Below are positions 40,594 to 47,592 of a stretch of DNA of 47,592 nucleotides, piece by piece. Under the pieces are notes generated by a model, which saw nothing but the letters and a program-made list of their open reading frames with translations, was not told where the DNA came from and ran no database searches. Numbering within the stretch: the first letter of the stretch is position 1; every line of letters begins with the position of its first letter. This DNA comes from Bacteroidaceae bacterium (GTDB lineage: Bacteria; Bacteroidota; Bacteroidia; Bacteroidales; Bacteroidaceae), in the NCBI GenBank assembly GCA_017651315.1, contig JAGCDE010000041.1, forward strand, positions 1-47,592, given 5' to 3'. The translations under genes were made by a program, and so were the position numbers.

Positions 40594-41493
40594 TTACTTT
40601 TCCATTATGAGCCAGGCGCCTGCAAGACGGCTGGTAATGTCAGCCGATGTCATTGCTGTCCGGCTCAGTTCCCGGGCCGCCATATCGCCGGCCAGCCCGT
40701 GTATATATACCGCAATCCTTGCGGCTTCAATACCATCATATCCCTGGGCAAGCAGAGCCAGCACTATACCGGTGAGCACGTCGCCGGAACCGGCGGTTGC
40801 CATACCTGCATTGCCCGTGGTGTTTATGTAAAATGTGCCGTCAGGCGCGGCAGTCACTGTGGGGGCGCCCTTCACAACCACTGTTATTCCGCGTGCTGAC
40901 GCCAGTTCAGAGGCTCTCATCAGATTTCCTGTCATATCATCGGACCTGCCTGTAAGCCGTGACAGCTCTCCGGGATGCGGCGTCATGACGGAGCCTTTCG
41001 GGACAATATCCATTAGGCTTGCATCACGGGCAATCATGTTGAGAGCATCGGCATCGAGTACCATGGGCCGTTCTGTGCTCTCCAGTATATCCCGGAGGGT
41101 AAGCGCCGTCTCTCCGTCAGTTCCGAGTCCCGGTCCTGCACCCACGGCGCTGAACCGTTTCAGACACTCCTCCAAAGGCCTGAGCCTGTCCGGCGTGATG
41201 GTCATGGCTTCCGGTACGGAGGTCTGGAGAATAACGTTGTTGCAGGCAGGGGAGCATACCGTGAGCAGTCCCACACCGGACCGCATACATGCCCTTGCCG
41301 AGAGTACTGCTGCTCCGGCCATCCCCGGACTGCCGGCATAGAGCAGCGCATGTCCGAAAGAGTTCTTGTATGCCTCAGGGGCACGCGGGCGTATCAAACT
41401 CTCCACCGATGCCGTTTCATCAGTGAATACCCGCTCGCCACCCACCTCACTCAGCAGGCTCTTCCGGCGGTTCTCAACAAGCGTTCTATCCAT
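40594..41493 (-). CDS. nnrD: ADP-dependent NAD(P)H-hydrate dehydratase (NnrD), without epimerase domain
   Basis: A 299-residue ribokinase-like repair enzyme that restores NAD(P)H from its hydrate using ADP. Motifs: NSFGHALLYAGSPGMAGAAVLSARACMRSGVGLLTV (start of the domain), SAVGAGPGLGT, PMVLDADALNMIA, VMTPHPGELSRLTG and NAGMATAGSGDVLTGIVLALLAQGYDG. In many Bacteroidota the same polypeptide begins with a NnrE epimerase domain of about 200 residues. Here only a 35-residue leader precedes the dehydratase, so the epimerase must be encoded elsewhere or is lost. It is divergent from hpt; a minus-strand -7 box lies at 41521-41514. Confidence 0.9.
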   Translation of the reverse strand: MDRTLVENRRKSLLSEVGGERVFTDETASVESLIRPRAPEAYKNSFGHALLYAGSPGMAGAAVLSARACMRSGVGLLTVCSPACNNVILQTSVPEAMTITPDRLRPLEECLKRFSAVGAGPGLGTDGETALTLRDILESTERPMVLDADALNMIARDASLMDIVPKGSVMTPHPGELSRLTGRSDDMTGNLMRASELASARGITVVVKGAPTVTAAPDGTFYINTTGNAGMATAGSGDVLTGIVLALLAQGYDGIEAARIAVYIHGLAGDMAARELSRTAMTSADITSRLAGAWLIMEK

Positions 41494-41513
41494 GCGGTCG
41501 GGATTCCGTCATA

Positions 41514-41521
41514 CAAAAGTA
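41514..41521 (-). promoter_or_regulatory. -7 box of nnrD-DUF4831
   Basis: Reads TACTTTTG on the minus strand, 20 bp before the nnrD ATG at 41493. Confidence 0.5.
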
Positions 41522-41604
41522 CATTTATTTTGCCAAAAACGCATATTTGTGAAAAATCAAAACATATTATTTGTCCTGCATTCCGCGGAAACCCTTTTTT
41601 TGTT

Positions 41605-41612
41605 TACTTTTG
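41605..41612 (+). promoter_or_regulatory. -7 box of the hpt-adk-obg operon
   Basis: TACTTTTG, 22 bp before the hpt ATG at 41635. It lies downstream of an earlier in-frame start at 41350 and so rules that start out. Confidence 0.6.
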
Positions 41613-41634
41613 TAAAACTTATCGCACAATCAGT

Positions 41635-42171
41635 ATGGAAATAATCACAGTCAAGGACAGGGAGTTCACTCCGTTCATCAGGGAGCAGGAGATTCTCCGG
41701 CAGGTAAGCCGGGTGGCAGGGGAGATAAACCGCGATTTCGAAGGCAAGGATCCACTTTTCCTGTGTATTCTCAACGGCTCGTTCATGTTCGCCGCTGACC
41801 TGTTGCGCAACATAACCATTCCCTGTAACGTGTCATTCGTCAAACTGGCCTCCTACGAGGGCACTGACACTACTGGAAGGGTCAAGGAGGTGATGGGACT
41901 GAACGAGTCCATCGAGGGCCGTCATGTGATAATCGTGGAGGATATCGTGGACACCGGATTCACCATGCGTGACATCCTGGAGTCGCTCTCCTCCAAGGGC
42001 GCCGCATCGGTCTCCGTCTGCGCCATGCTCTGCAAGCCCGATAAACTCCAGGTGGATATCAACCTGAAGTATCTTGCCATGAATATCCCCAACGGTTTTA
42101 TCGTGGGATACGGACTGGACTATGACGGTTACGGGAGGAATCTGCGCGATATTTACAGAATAGTCAAATAA
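41635..42171 (+). CDS. hpt: Hypoxanthine phosphoribosyltransferase
   Basis: A 178-residue cytoplasmic purine salvage enzyme that joins hypoxanthine or guanine to PRPP. The start at MEIITVKDREF is set by the promoter at 41605 and by family length; the frame is open further upstream. Motifs: ILNGSFMFAADL, the PRPP-binding loop HVIIVEDIVDTGFTMRDIL and the end motif NGFIVGYGLDYDGYGRNL. It leads the hpt-adk-obg unit (11 bp to adk). Salvaged bases may come from the nucleobase uptake operon about 2 kb upstream. Confidence 0.95.
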   Translation: MEIITVKDREFTPFIREQEILRQVSRVAGEINRDFEGKDPLFLCILNGSFMFAADLLRNITIPCNVSFVKLASYEGTDTTGRVKEVMGLNESIEGRHVIIVEDIVDTGFTMRDILESLSSKGAASVSVCAMLCKPDKLQVDINLKYLAMNIPNGFIVGYGLDYDGYGRNLRDIYRIVK

Positions 42172-42182
42172 TTTCACTTTCA

Positions 42183-42752
42183 ATGGACAACATAGTAATT
42201 TTCGGTGCACCCGGTTCCGGAAAAGGCACGTACAGTGCTGCCCTCGTTGATAAATTCGGTTATAACCACATCTCCACAGGCGATGTCCTGAGGGAGGAGA
42301 TAAAGGCCGGTACCGAACTCGGCAGCATAGCGAAACGTTTTATAGAGAAGGGCCAGCTCATCCCCGACGACCTCATTATAGATATGCTGGCAAGCGTCTA
42401 TGACACCATGCGTGACGGTCCAGGTGTGATATTCGACGGATTCCCCCGCACCATAGTGCAGGCCAAGGCCCTGAAGGAAATGCTTCAGGAGCGTGGTGAG
42501 AAGATTTCGGTTACCCTGAATCTCATAGTCAGTGAGGACATACTTATGGAACGCCTGCTCAACCGTGCCAAGATTGAGGGGAGAGCCGATGACAATGAGG
42601 AGACCATAAAAAAGCGTTTCAATGTCTATCATACCCAGACACATCCGCTTATAGACTGGTTCAAGAAGGAGGGTGTGCTCTCTGAGTTCACCTTCAGGGG
42701 TGACAAGGACAGGATGATTAATGAAATCATAGACAAGGTAGCCTCCATTTGA
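42183..42752 (+). CDS. adk: Adenylate kinase, short (LID-less) form
   Basis: A 189-residue kinase for ATP + AMP = 2 ADP. P loop GAPGSGKGT (8-16), NMP site [12 protein letters not shown] and [13 protein letters not shown] are all present. The zinc or long LID insert is missing: [19 protein letters not shown] runs straight through, as usual in Bacteroidota. Complete, second gene of hpt-adk-obg, 14 bp before obg. Confidence 0.95.
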   Translation: MDNIVIFGAPGSGKGTYSAALVDKFGYNHISTGDVLREEIKAGTELGSIAKRFIEKGQLIPDDLIIDMLASVYDTMRDGPGVIFDGFPRTIVQAKALKEMLQERGEKISVTLNLIVSEDILMERLLNRAKIEGRADDNEETIKKRFNVYHTQTHPLIDWFKKEGVLSEFTFRGDKDRMINEIIDKVASI

Positions 42753-42766
42753 GCTACCTTTATGAT

Positions 42767-43933
42767 ATGGCAGAGTCAAATTTCGTCGATTATGTCAAGA
42801 TATTCTGCCGCTCAGGCAAGGGCGGCAGGGGCTCCGCACATCTGCGTCATGACAAATACATCCCTAACGGCGGTCCGGACGGTGGTGACGGCGGCAAGGG
42901 AGGCAGCGTCATCCTGAAGGGCAACCGCAACTACTGGACGCTGCTCCACCTGCGTTACGAGCGCCACGCTTTTGCGGAGAACGGCGGTAACGGCGGAAGT
43001 AACAAGTGTTTCGGCAAGGACGGCAGCGATGTGGTCATTGAGGTGCCGTGCGGCACCGTTGCATACGATGCCGAGACCGGCGAGTACCTGTGTGACATAA
43101 CCGATGACGGTCAGGAAGTCGTTCTCCTCAAGGGCGGACGCGGAGGCTTAGGCAACTGGCATTTCCGTACTCCCACCCGTCAGGCTCCCCGATTCGCGCA
43201 GCCCGGTGAACCCGCGCTGGAGCGTATGGTAGTGCTGGAACTCAAGCTGCTGGCCGATGTGGGCCTTGTGGGATTCCCCAATGCCGGCAAATCGACGCTG
43301 CTCTCCGCCATCTCGGCAGCCAAACCCAAGATAGCCAACTACCCGTTCACCACCCTTGAACCCAATCTTGGCATAGTGTCATACCGTGAGGGCAAGTCAT
43401 TCGTGATGGCCGATATCCCTGGCATCATAGAGGGTGCCAGCGAGGGCAAGGGACTCGGACTCCGTTTCCTTCGCCATATAGAGCGCAACTCGCTTTTGCT
43501 CTTCATGGTCCCTGCGGACAGCGATGACATAGCCCGTGACTACCGCATCCTATTAGGAGAGCTGGAACGTTTCAATCCCGGTATGCTGGACAAGCAGCGC
43601 ATCCTTGCAGTCACCAAGTGCGACCTCATTGACAAGGAGCTCATGGATATGCTCGAACCCGGACTGCCGGACATCCCGCACCTGTTCATTTCAGGCGTGA
43701 GCGGACTGGGCCTCACACAGCTCAAGGACCTGCTTTGGAATACATTGAACAGCGAGAGCAACCGTTTAGATGCCTCGTGGAGGACCGGGAACATAGTCCA
43801 CCGCTCCAAGGACGCCTCCGAGCTCCAGAGAGAGCTGAGCGCGGCAGGAGCTGACTTTGAACCGGATTTTGACGAGATTCCGGAGGATACCGATGACCTT
43901 GAGATAGAGGAGTTCGAGGAGATGGAACCCTGA
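42767..43933 (+). CDS. obg: GTPase Obg (CgtA), ribosome assembly
   Basis: A 388-residue GTPase from the ATG at 42767 ([17 protein letters not shown]). A TTG at 42749 is in frame but overlaps the adk stop. The glycine-rich Obg fold (about 1-158; [28 protein letters not shown]) leads to the G domain: [13 protein letters not shown] (P loop), [24 protein letters not shown] and TKCDLID. The C-terminal tail (about 335-388) is acidic ([18 protein letters not shown]) in place of a full OCT domain. Obg helps 50S assembly and the stringent response. Confidence 0.95.
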   Translation: MAESNFVDYVKIFCRSGKGGRGSAHLRHDKYIPNGGPDGGDGGKGGSVILKGNRNYWTLLHLRYERHAFAENGGNGGSNKCFGKDGSDVVIEVPCGTVAYDAETGEYLCDITDDGQEVVLLKGGRGGLGNWHFRTPTRQAPRFAQPGEPALERMVVLELKLLADVGLVGFPNAGKSTLLSAISAAKPKIANYPFTTLEPNLGIVSYREGKSFVMADIPGIIEGASEGKGLGLRFLRHIERNSLLLFMVPADSDDIARDYRILLGELERFNPGMLDKQRILAVTKCDLIDKELMDMLEPGLPDIPHLFISGVSGLGLTQLKDLLWNTLNSESNRLDASWRTGNIVHRSKDASELQRELSAAGADFEPDFDEIPEDTDDLEIEEFEEMEP

Positions 43934-44077
43934 CCTTACCGGATGGAAAGCCGTTAAGAAAAAATTTTCCATATTTTTTATATTTTGATTTAACTTTCGT
44001 TTTCGTGTATTATATAAATATGTGTATGAATCCGAATATGATTCACTATTCACTAATTTTATAAAACAAAAAAGGAA

Positions 44078-44746
44078 ATGAAAAAGATGTTTTTGGCAGC
44101 TGCCCTTCTGGCAGTAGTTTCTCTGGCCAACGCTCAGGCTCCGGCCAATGCTCCTTACGGAGTAAAGTCTGGTGTTATCACCATGTCAATGGACATGATG
44201 GGTAACGAGATGATCACTGAGACCTATTTTGATGACTACGGCCTCAAGACCGCTCAGGTATCTGAGGGTGGTGGCTTCGGCATGATGGGTGGCGGCCAGT
44301 CCGGCAAGACCCGCACTATCACTGACAAGGACGGTGCTCAGATCCGCATCAATGAGGCTGAGAAGACCGCAACCAAGTTCCCCGCAGGCGGTTTCGGTGG
44401 CGGTTTCGGTGGCGGCCGTAACCAGATCAACTGGAACAACCTGACTGACCAGGTCAAGAAAGAGAACAACATCAAGGAGCTCGGTAAGGAGACTGTCGCC
44501 GGTAAGGAGTGCACCAAGTATTCCATGACTATGGATATGATGGGCCAGTCCATGGAGCAGACCGTATGGATTTACAAAGGCATCATGCTCAAGAACCTCA
44601 TGTCAACAGAGATGGGCGAGTTCGGCCAGACCTGCAAGAAGTTTGAGGAGAAGGCAGTTGACGCTTCCATGTTCACCGTTCCCGCAGGCGTGAAGGTCGA
44701 GGAGTTCGATCCCTCACAGTTCGGCGGCTTCGGCGGCGGATTCTGA
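44078..44746 (+). CDS. Small secreted protein with Gly/Phe-rich repeats (DUF4412-like)
   Basis: A 222-residue exported protein; signal peptide cleaved after ANA (residue 19). The pattern VKSGVITMSMDMMGNEMITETYFDDYGLKTAQ and the later TVAGKECTKYSMTMDMMGQSMEQTVWIYKGIMLK resembles DUF4412-type proteins, in which a bound or measured value is converted ('KSGxxxxxxxxMGxxxxTxxYFDxYG'). Two Gly/Phe-rich segments occur: GGFGGGFGGGRN (about 107-118) and the C-terminal FGGFGGGF. Function unknown. AAAGGAA precedes the ATG. A terminator follows at 44774-44803. Confidence 0.75.
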   Translation: MKKMFLAAALLAVVSLANAQAPANAPYGVKSGVITMSMDMMGNEMITETYFDDYGLKTAQVSEGGGFGMMGGGQSGKTRTITDKDGAQIRINEAEKTATKFPAGGFGGGFGGGRNQINWNNLTDQVKKENNIKELGKETVAGKECTKYSMTMDMMGQSMEQTVWIYKGIMLKNLMSTEMGEFGQTCKKFEEKAVDASMFTVPAGVKVEEFDPSQFGGFGGGF

Positions 44747-44773
44747 TCCTGTCCTGAAGAACTGAAAAAGTTT

Positions 44774-44803
44774 GGGTCGCTCTCGGGCGGCCCTTTCTTT
44801 TTT
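44774..44803 (+). terminator. Intrinsic terminator after the Gly/Phe-rich protein gene
   Basis: GGGTCGC (44774-44780) pairs with GCGGCCC (44787-44793, one G-T pair), followed by a T-rich run to 44803. Confidence 0.75.
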
Positions 44804-44816
44804 GCCGTTAATCCAA
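44774..44816 (+). repeat. Left copy of a direct repeat flanking the DUF4143 ATPase
   Basis: GGGTCGCTCT (44774-44783) and CTTTTTTGCCGTTAATCCAA (44797-44816) recur as GGGTGGCTCT (46227-46236) and CTTTTTTGCCCTTAATCCAA (46237-46256), with 1 difference in 10 and 1 in 20. The right copy lacks 13 bp between the two parts. Confidence 0.6.
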
Positions 44817-44903
44817 ACTCCTCTTGAGCAAGTTCAAGCGTTTGGCTTGTTTATTTTAACGCGATTCTTCTTGCACCTGTGTATTGTTTTGAATAAATCA
44901 ATT

Positions 44904-44964
44904 CAATATTGCAATATTGTTTTTTAGCACATTTTCCATATTCCAATATTGTTTTGTATATTTG
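44904..44964 (+). promoter_or_regulatory. Promoter with three CAATATTG palindromes before the DUF4143 ATPase gene
   Basis: CAATATTG, itself palindromic, occurs at 44904, 44912 and 44944 (spacings of 8 and 32 bp). The last copy overlaps the -33 region of a -7 box TATATTTG at 44957-44964. The ATG is at 44988. The layout suits a repressor site. Confidence 0.5.
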
Positions 44965-44987
44965 TGGCGTTATAAATAAGTTGTAAT

Positions 44988-46190
44988 ATGGAACTTAATC
45001 CTGATGTGCTGTATAGGAATTCACACAGACTGGTGTCACAGGTGAGCCTTGATTTCAAGCGTGAAGTGTATGACCGTATAAATTGGGCGCCCAGAATTAT
45101 CGGTATAAAGGGTCCTAAGGGAGTTGGGAAATCAACGCTCTTAAAACAGCATATTCGCGAGACATTCCCTGATGACAGTAAAATTCTGTATGCTTCTTTG
45201 GACCATATCTGGTTCAATGGCAATAGCTTGGATGATCTGGTAGAGTACCACTACACTCATGGCGGTACACATCTGTTCCTGGATGAAGTCCACAAGTATA
45301 AGAACTGGCAGTGGGGAATAAAGAACATCTATGACAATTACCCGTCACTGAATGTGGTGTTTACCGGTAGCTCAATGCTTCAGATAGGTGAGGGTAATGT
45401 GGATCTTTCCCGTAGAACATCAATGAATATAGTAAACGGAATGTCATTTCGTGAGTATCTGGCATTTGAGGGAGTATTGTTTTGGGATAAAGTGAATATT
45501 GGAGATATACTCTCCAAACATGTGGAGATAGCTACGGAGATAACAAGTCATATTCACGTATTGAACTATTTCAAAGACTACCTTAAGCATGGTTATTATC
45601 CTTTTTATAAAGAAGATATGGAAGGATTCAATGACCGCTTGGCCGAAGTCTGCAAACAGGTTATAGAGCAGGATATTCCTGCAGTAACCGAGGTGGAATA
45701 TGCTACAGTCCAGAAGCTCAAGAAACTTCTGTATATCATTGCAGCTCAAGTCCCCTTTATTCCAAATATGGAATATATCTATTCTCAGCTGGAAACCAGC
45801 CGTGAACAGGGACTCAAATTGATGGACCTGCTTGAGAATGCAGCCCTTATAGGCCAATTGAAAACCGAAGTCAAAGCGGTAAAGAAAATGTCATCGCCCG
45901 ATAAGCTGTTCCTTGACAATCCCAACCTTATGTTCGCTTTTTCTGACGGGCCGGAGATAGGAACCGTACGTGAAACATTCTTCTATAACCAGTTAAGCAG
46001 GGCGTGCAAAGTCAATTATCCCGTTAAGGGTGATTTCTTGGTAAATGACCAATACTTGTTTGAAGTGGGAGGGCCCAGGAAAACTTTTGATCAGATCAAG
46101 GATATTGAAAACAGTTTCCTGGCCATTGACGAGATTGAGTTTGGTCGCGGAAACAGGATTCCGCTCTGGCTGTTTGGTTTCTTATACTAA
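44988..46190 (+). CDS. AAA_14/DUF4143 ATPase
   Basis: A 400-residue cytoplasmic protein. Walker A is GIKGPKGVGKST (39-50) and Walker B is HLFLDEVHKY (Asp99-Glu100); VVFTGSSMLQI is the sensor strand. The C-terminal DUF4143 part (about 200-400) has EQDIPAVTEVEYATVQKLKKLLYIIA as its winged-helix entry. It ends with the degenerate nuclease-like pattern QYLFEVGGPRKTFDQIKDIENSFLAIDEIEFGRGNRIPLW. Function of the family is unsettled. It is a single gene between a direct repeat, distinct from the DUF234 ATPase at 19965 but of the same general design. Confidence 0.9.
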   Translation: MELNPDVLYRNSHRLVSQVSLDFKREVYDRINWAPRIIGIKGPKGVGKSTLLKQHIRETFPDDSKILYASLDHIWFNGNSLDDLVEYHYTHGGTHLFLDEVHKYKNWQWGIKNIYDNYPSLNVVFTGSSMLQIGEGNVDLSRRTSMNIVNGMSFREYLAFEGVLFWDKVNIGDILSKHVEIATEITSHIHVLNYFKDYLKHGYYPFYKEDMEGFNDRLAEVCKQVIEQDIPAVTEVEYATVQKLKKLLYIIAAQVPFIPNMEYIYSQLETSREQGLKLMDLLENAALIGQLKTEVKAVKKMSSPDKLFLDNPNLMFAFSDGPEIGTVRETFFYNQLSRACKVNYPVKGDFLVNDQYLFEVGGPRKTFDQIKDIENSFLAIDEIEFGRGNRIPLWLFGFLY

Positions 46191-46226
46191 ACCATGAATA
46201 CTGGTGACGTTACGTGAACGGACTCA

Positions 46227-46256
46227 GGGTGGCTCTCTTTTTTGCCCTTAATCCAA
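46227..46256 (+). repeat. Right copy of the direct repeat flanking the DUF4143 ATPase
   Basis: Contains GGGTGGCTCT and CTTTTTTGCCCTTAATCCAA, matching 44774-44816 as described there. A -7 box TATATTTG follows both copies. Confidence 0.6.
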
Positions 46257-46263
46257 TTAGTTG

Positions 46264-46271
46264 TATATTTG
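46264..46271 (+). promoter_or_regulatory. -7 box of the 354-aa secreted protein gene
   Basis: TATATTTG, 30 bp before the ATG at 46302 and identical to the box before the DUF4143 gene. It lies downstream of the earlier in-frame start at 46242 and so favours 46302. Confidence 0.5.
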
Positions 46272-46301
46272 GACCGTAATCATTCAAAAGTTATAGTTGG
46301 T

Positions 46302-47366
46302 ATGGAAAGAGCGATTAATCGCAATGTAGTAAAAAGAGTAGCGTTGCTATGTTCGCTATTGCTTGCATTCGGCACTTCCTATTCCCAGGAACGGCTTCGT
46401 CCTTGCCAGAGATACTCTGGCTATGAGTCTTATCAGAAAATGTTAACGGGATACATGGTCCCTGAAGGAAACATCGAGTGGCTGGTGCTCTTCATGCTTG
46501 GACCGGAAAAGAGTATATGCTACAATCCTTCCACTCATGAGCTTGTTGCAACAAGGTCCAGGGAAATCATCTGCAAGGATTGGTTCAAGGGCGAACGGAG
46601 CATACAGACCGACCGCAAGTCGGTCCTTATAGAAGAATCCGTAGCGAGAATCCTGTCGTCAGTATTCAGCAAGGCCGTCACTACAGCCCGAAGAGTTGAG
46701 GATGAACCGGTGCCGGATGGAACATTGCCACCCCCTATGGTCGTTCAGCTTGACGGTTACAGCATCCATTATGACTACGGAAGCCGCAAGGCCTACAGCA
46801 ATGCTCCGCTTTCGGGCAGCAATTGCGAAAAACTTGCAACTCTCTCCAATTCTATCTATGAAGTGGTAATGAACGGTAAGCAACCGGATTCCTCTTTATT
46901 GCAGGAAGCCGAGGTCGTAGCTTCCCTGTTCTCAAATTCTCAGACAAAAGACCTCAGCAAGATGGATAGTGATAAACGAAAAGAGTATCTTATCTGTTTG
47001 GCAAAAGAGGTTACACAAAATTTCGGCCCTAATTTTCTCAGGGACACAGTAAATCCGGTTATCTCGGAAATAAAAACCTTCAGCAAAGAAGACAGCAAGC
47101 AACCGGACATTATTGCCAATGATGGAAGGAAATATTATACAGTGACATTTCCCACTAAGGAAAAGCTGGAATATAATTATACAACAAAAGTTGATATCTG
47201 GGAAGATGACGGTCAGCCTAAGGGAGTCTTTTTTGGAACAGGAATAGGACGTCATTTCATGTCAAAGTCTTACAAAGAATGGCTTAGAGAAGGAATAAAG
47301 GAAGAAGATAAATTTCCCTATCGGACAAGTGCTCCGTTGGGACCCATTCCCGCGTTTGGCAAATAG
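46302..47366 (+). CDS. Exported protein of unknown function (354 aa)
   Basis: From MERAINRNVVKRVALLCSLLLAFGTSYSQ the protein has a signal peptide cleaved near residue 29. The frame also begins at 46242, but that is upstream of the promoter. The mature part has no recognised domain: it contains PCQRYSGYESYQKM, YNPSTHELVATRSREIICKDWFKGERSIQ, a proline-rich stretch EPVPDGTLPPPMV and a C-terminal beta-rich region KYYTVTFPTKEKLEYNYTTKVDIWEDDGQPKGVFFGTGIGRHFM. Probably periplasmic. Only the signal peptide can be stated with confidence. Confidence 0.7.
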   Translation: MERAINRNVVKRVALLCSLLLAFGTSYSQERLRPCQRYSGYESYQKMLTGYMVPEGNIEWLVLFMLGPEKSICYNPSTHELVATRSREIICKDWFKGERSIQTDRKSVLIEESVARILSSVFSKAVTTARRVEDEPVPDGTLPPPMVVQLDGYSIHYDYGSRKAYSNAPLSGSNCEKLATLSNSIYEVVMNGKQPDSSLLQEAEVVASLFSNSQTKDLSKMDSDKRKEYLICLAKEVTQNFGPNFLRDTVNPVISEIKTFSKEDSKQPDIIANDGRKYYTVTFPTKEKLEYNYTTKVDIWEDDGQPKGVFFGTGIGRHFMSKSYKEWLREGIKEEDKFPYRTSAPLGPIPAFGK

Positions 47367-47372
47367 TCATGT

Positions 47373-47453
47373 ATGAAAAAAAGCCTGGTGATTCTTCTAT
47401 TATTCATTCTGTCCGGAGGTGTTTTCATCACACGAAAAGACATGTTGCTATAA
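47373..47453 (+). CDS. Possible 26-aa membrane peptide
   Basis: MKKSLVILLLFILSGG... is a signal-peptide-like start that stops after 26 codons, 7 bp downstream of the previous gene. It may be the truncated front of a secreted protein cut off by the element beginning near 47461. Confidence 0.3.
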   Translation: MKKSLVILLLFILSGGVFITRKDMLL

Positions 47454-47460
47454 AATGTCT

Positions 47461-47592
47461 TGCCCTAAAAAAAGTTGACTCGCAAAATCGAGTTAACAAT
47501 GAAGAGTAATCGTACAGTTTTGAAAGATCTGTATTACAGAAAGGTTATTGATCTTTACACGAAAGAACATCTGTCCATGTGGCAAATCTCAA
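47461..47592 (+). mobile_element. Probable left end of an insertion sequence (continues past the window)
   Basis: TGCCCTAAAAAAAGTTGAC at 47461 looks like an IS end and is followed by the inverted pair GTTGACTCG/CGAGTTAAC (47474-47482 with 47489-47497). An ATG at 47499 opens a frame to the edge, MKSNRTVLKDLYYRKVIDLYTKEHLSMWQIS, which fits the helix-turn-helix start of an IS3-like transposase (OrfA). Only 31 codons are visible, so the family is a guess. Confidence 0.5.

Noticed and set aside
41350-41634. Upstream extension of hpt
   Set aside because: A -7 box at 41605-41612 lies inside it, the family starts at MEIITV, and the extra residues have no homology.
42749-42766. TTG start for obg
   Set aside because: It overlaps the adk stop; the ATG at 42767 matches the usual Obg N-terminus.

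Overview
The window looks like chromosome of a Bacteroidales bacterium (gut- or rumen-type Bacteroidota). The evidence is the Bacteroidota promoter -7 box (TAnnTTTG) just upstream of many starts, the near absence of Shine-Dalgarno sequences, many SPII lipoproteins, families typical of the phylum (DUF4831, DUF5020, DUF3298, a CBM20-GH77 amylomaltase, a LID-less adenylate kinase), and an hpt-adk-obg block. Genus cannot be fixed from this sequence alone.

Layout. 1-2318: the start of an FtsX/MacB-type permease and two small membrane proteins on the minus strand, divergent from a membrane-anchored LytTR regulator. Four phased direct repeats lie between the two units. 2302-16284: an exo-acting and plant-cell-wall hydrolase region holding a GH3 lipoprotein, GH2 beta-galactosidase, GH54 arabinofuranosidase and GH10 xylanase with a Gln/Gly/Pro-rich insert. 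Mixed in are a radical SAM protein, an SDR, a TSCPD protein, a prolyl oligopeptidase and a ProX-type deacylase. 16373-22091: tRNA-His followed by a genomic scar. The scar holds a duplicated tRNA 3' end, a truncated regulator, orphan lipoproteins, a transposase fragment, a C-terminal secretion-tail remnant, an AAA/DUF234 ATPase and fused sigma-factor fragments. 22119-26520: a zinc-ribbon Kv-type channel, an AGCS symporter and a GH9 cellulase. 26626-26789: a MITE-like element. 26853-29948: a large outer-membrane protein that appears to join an HExxH metallopeptidase-like domain, a propeller and a barrel. 29994-35665: capA-like gene, folD, ffh, a second MITE-like inverted-repeat element and a CBM20-GH77 gene. 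35901-39386: a nucleobase uptake operon (NCS2 permease, Tsx-like outer-membrane protein, AzgA-type permease). 39479-43933: DUF4831, nnrD, hpt, adk, obg. 44078-47592: a Gly-rich secreted protein, an AAA_14/DUF4143 ATPase flanked by a duplicated segment, a secreted orphan and the probable left end of an insertion sequence.

How it works together. The secreted and lipoprotein glycoside hydrolases (GH2, GH3, GH9, GH10, GH54) suggest use of cellulose, xylan and arabinan-type side chains, but there is no SusC/SusD pair here, so this is not a classical PUL. The best candidate for an undescribed system is the LytTR block at the left edge: a membrane-bound regulator, an ordered operator array, two related small membrane proteins, and two mutually exclusive hairpins before an ABC-type permease. 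Other points of interest are the HExxH-propeller-barrel protein, the low-complexity insert beside the xylanase nucleophile, two families of short inverted-repeat elements, and the tRNA-His scar.
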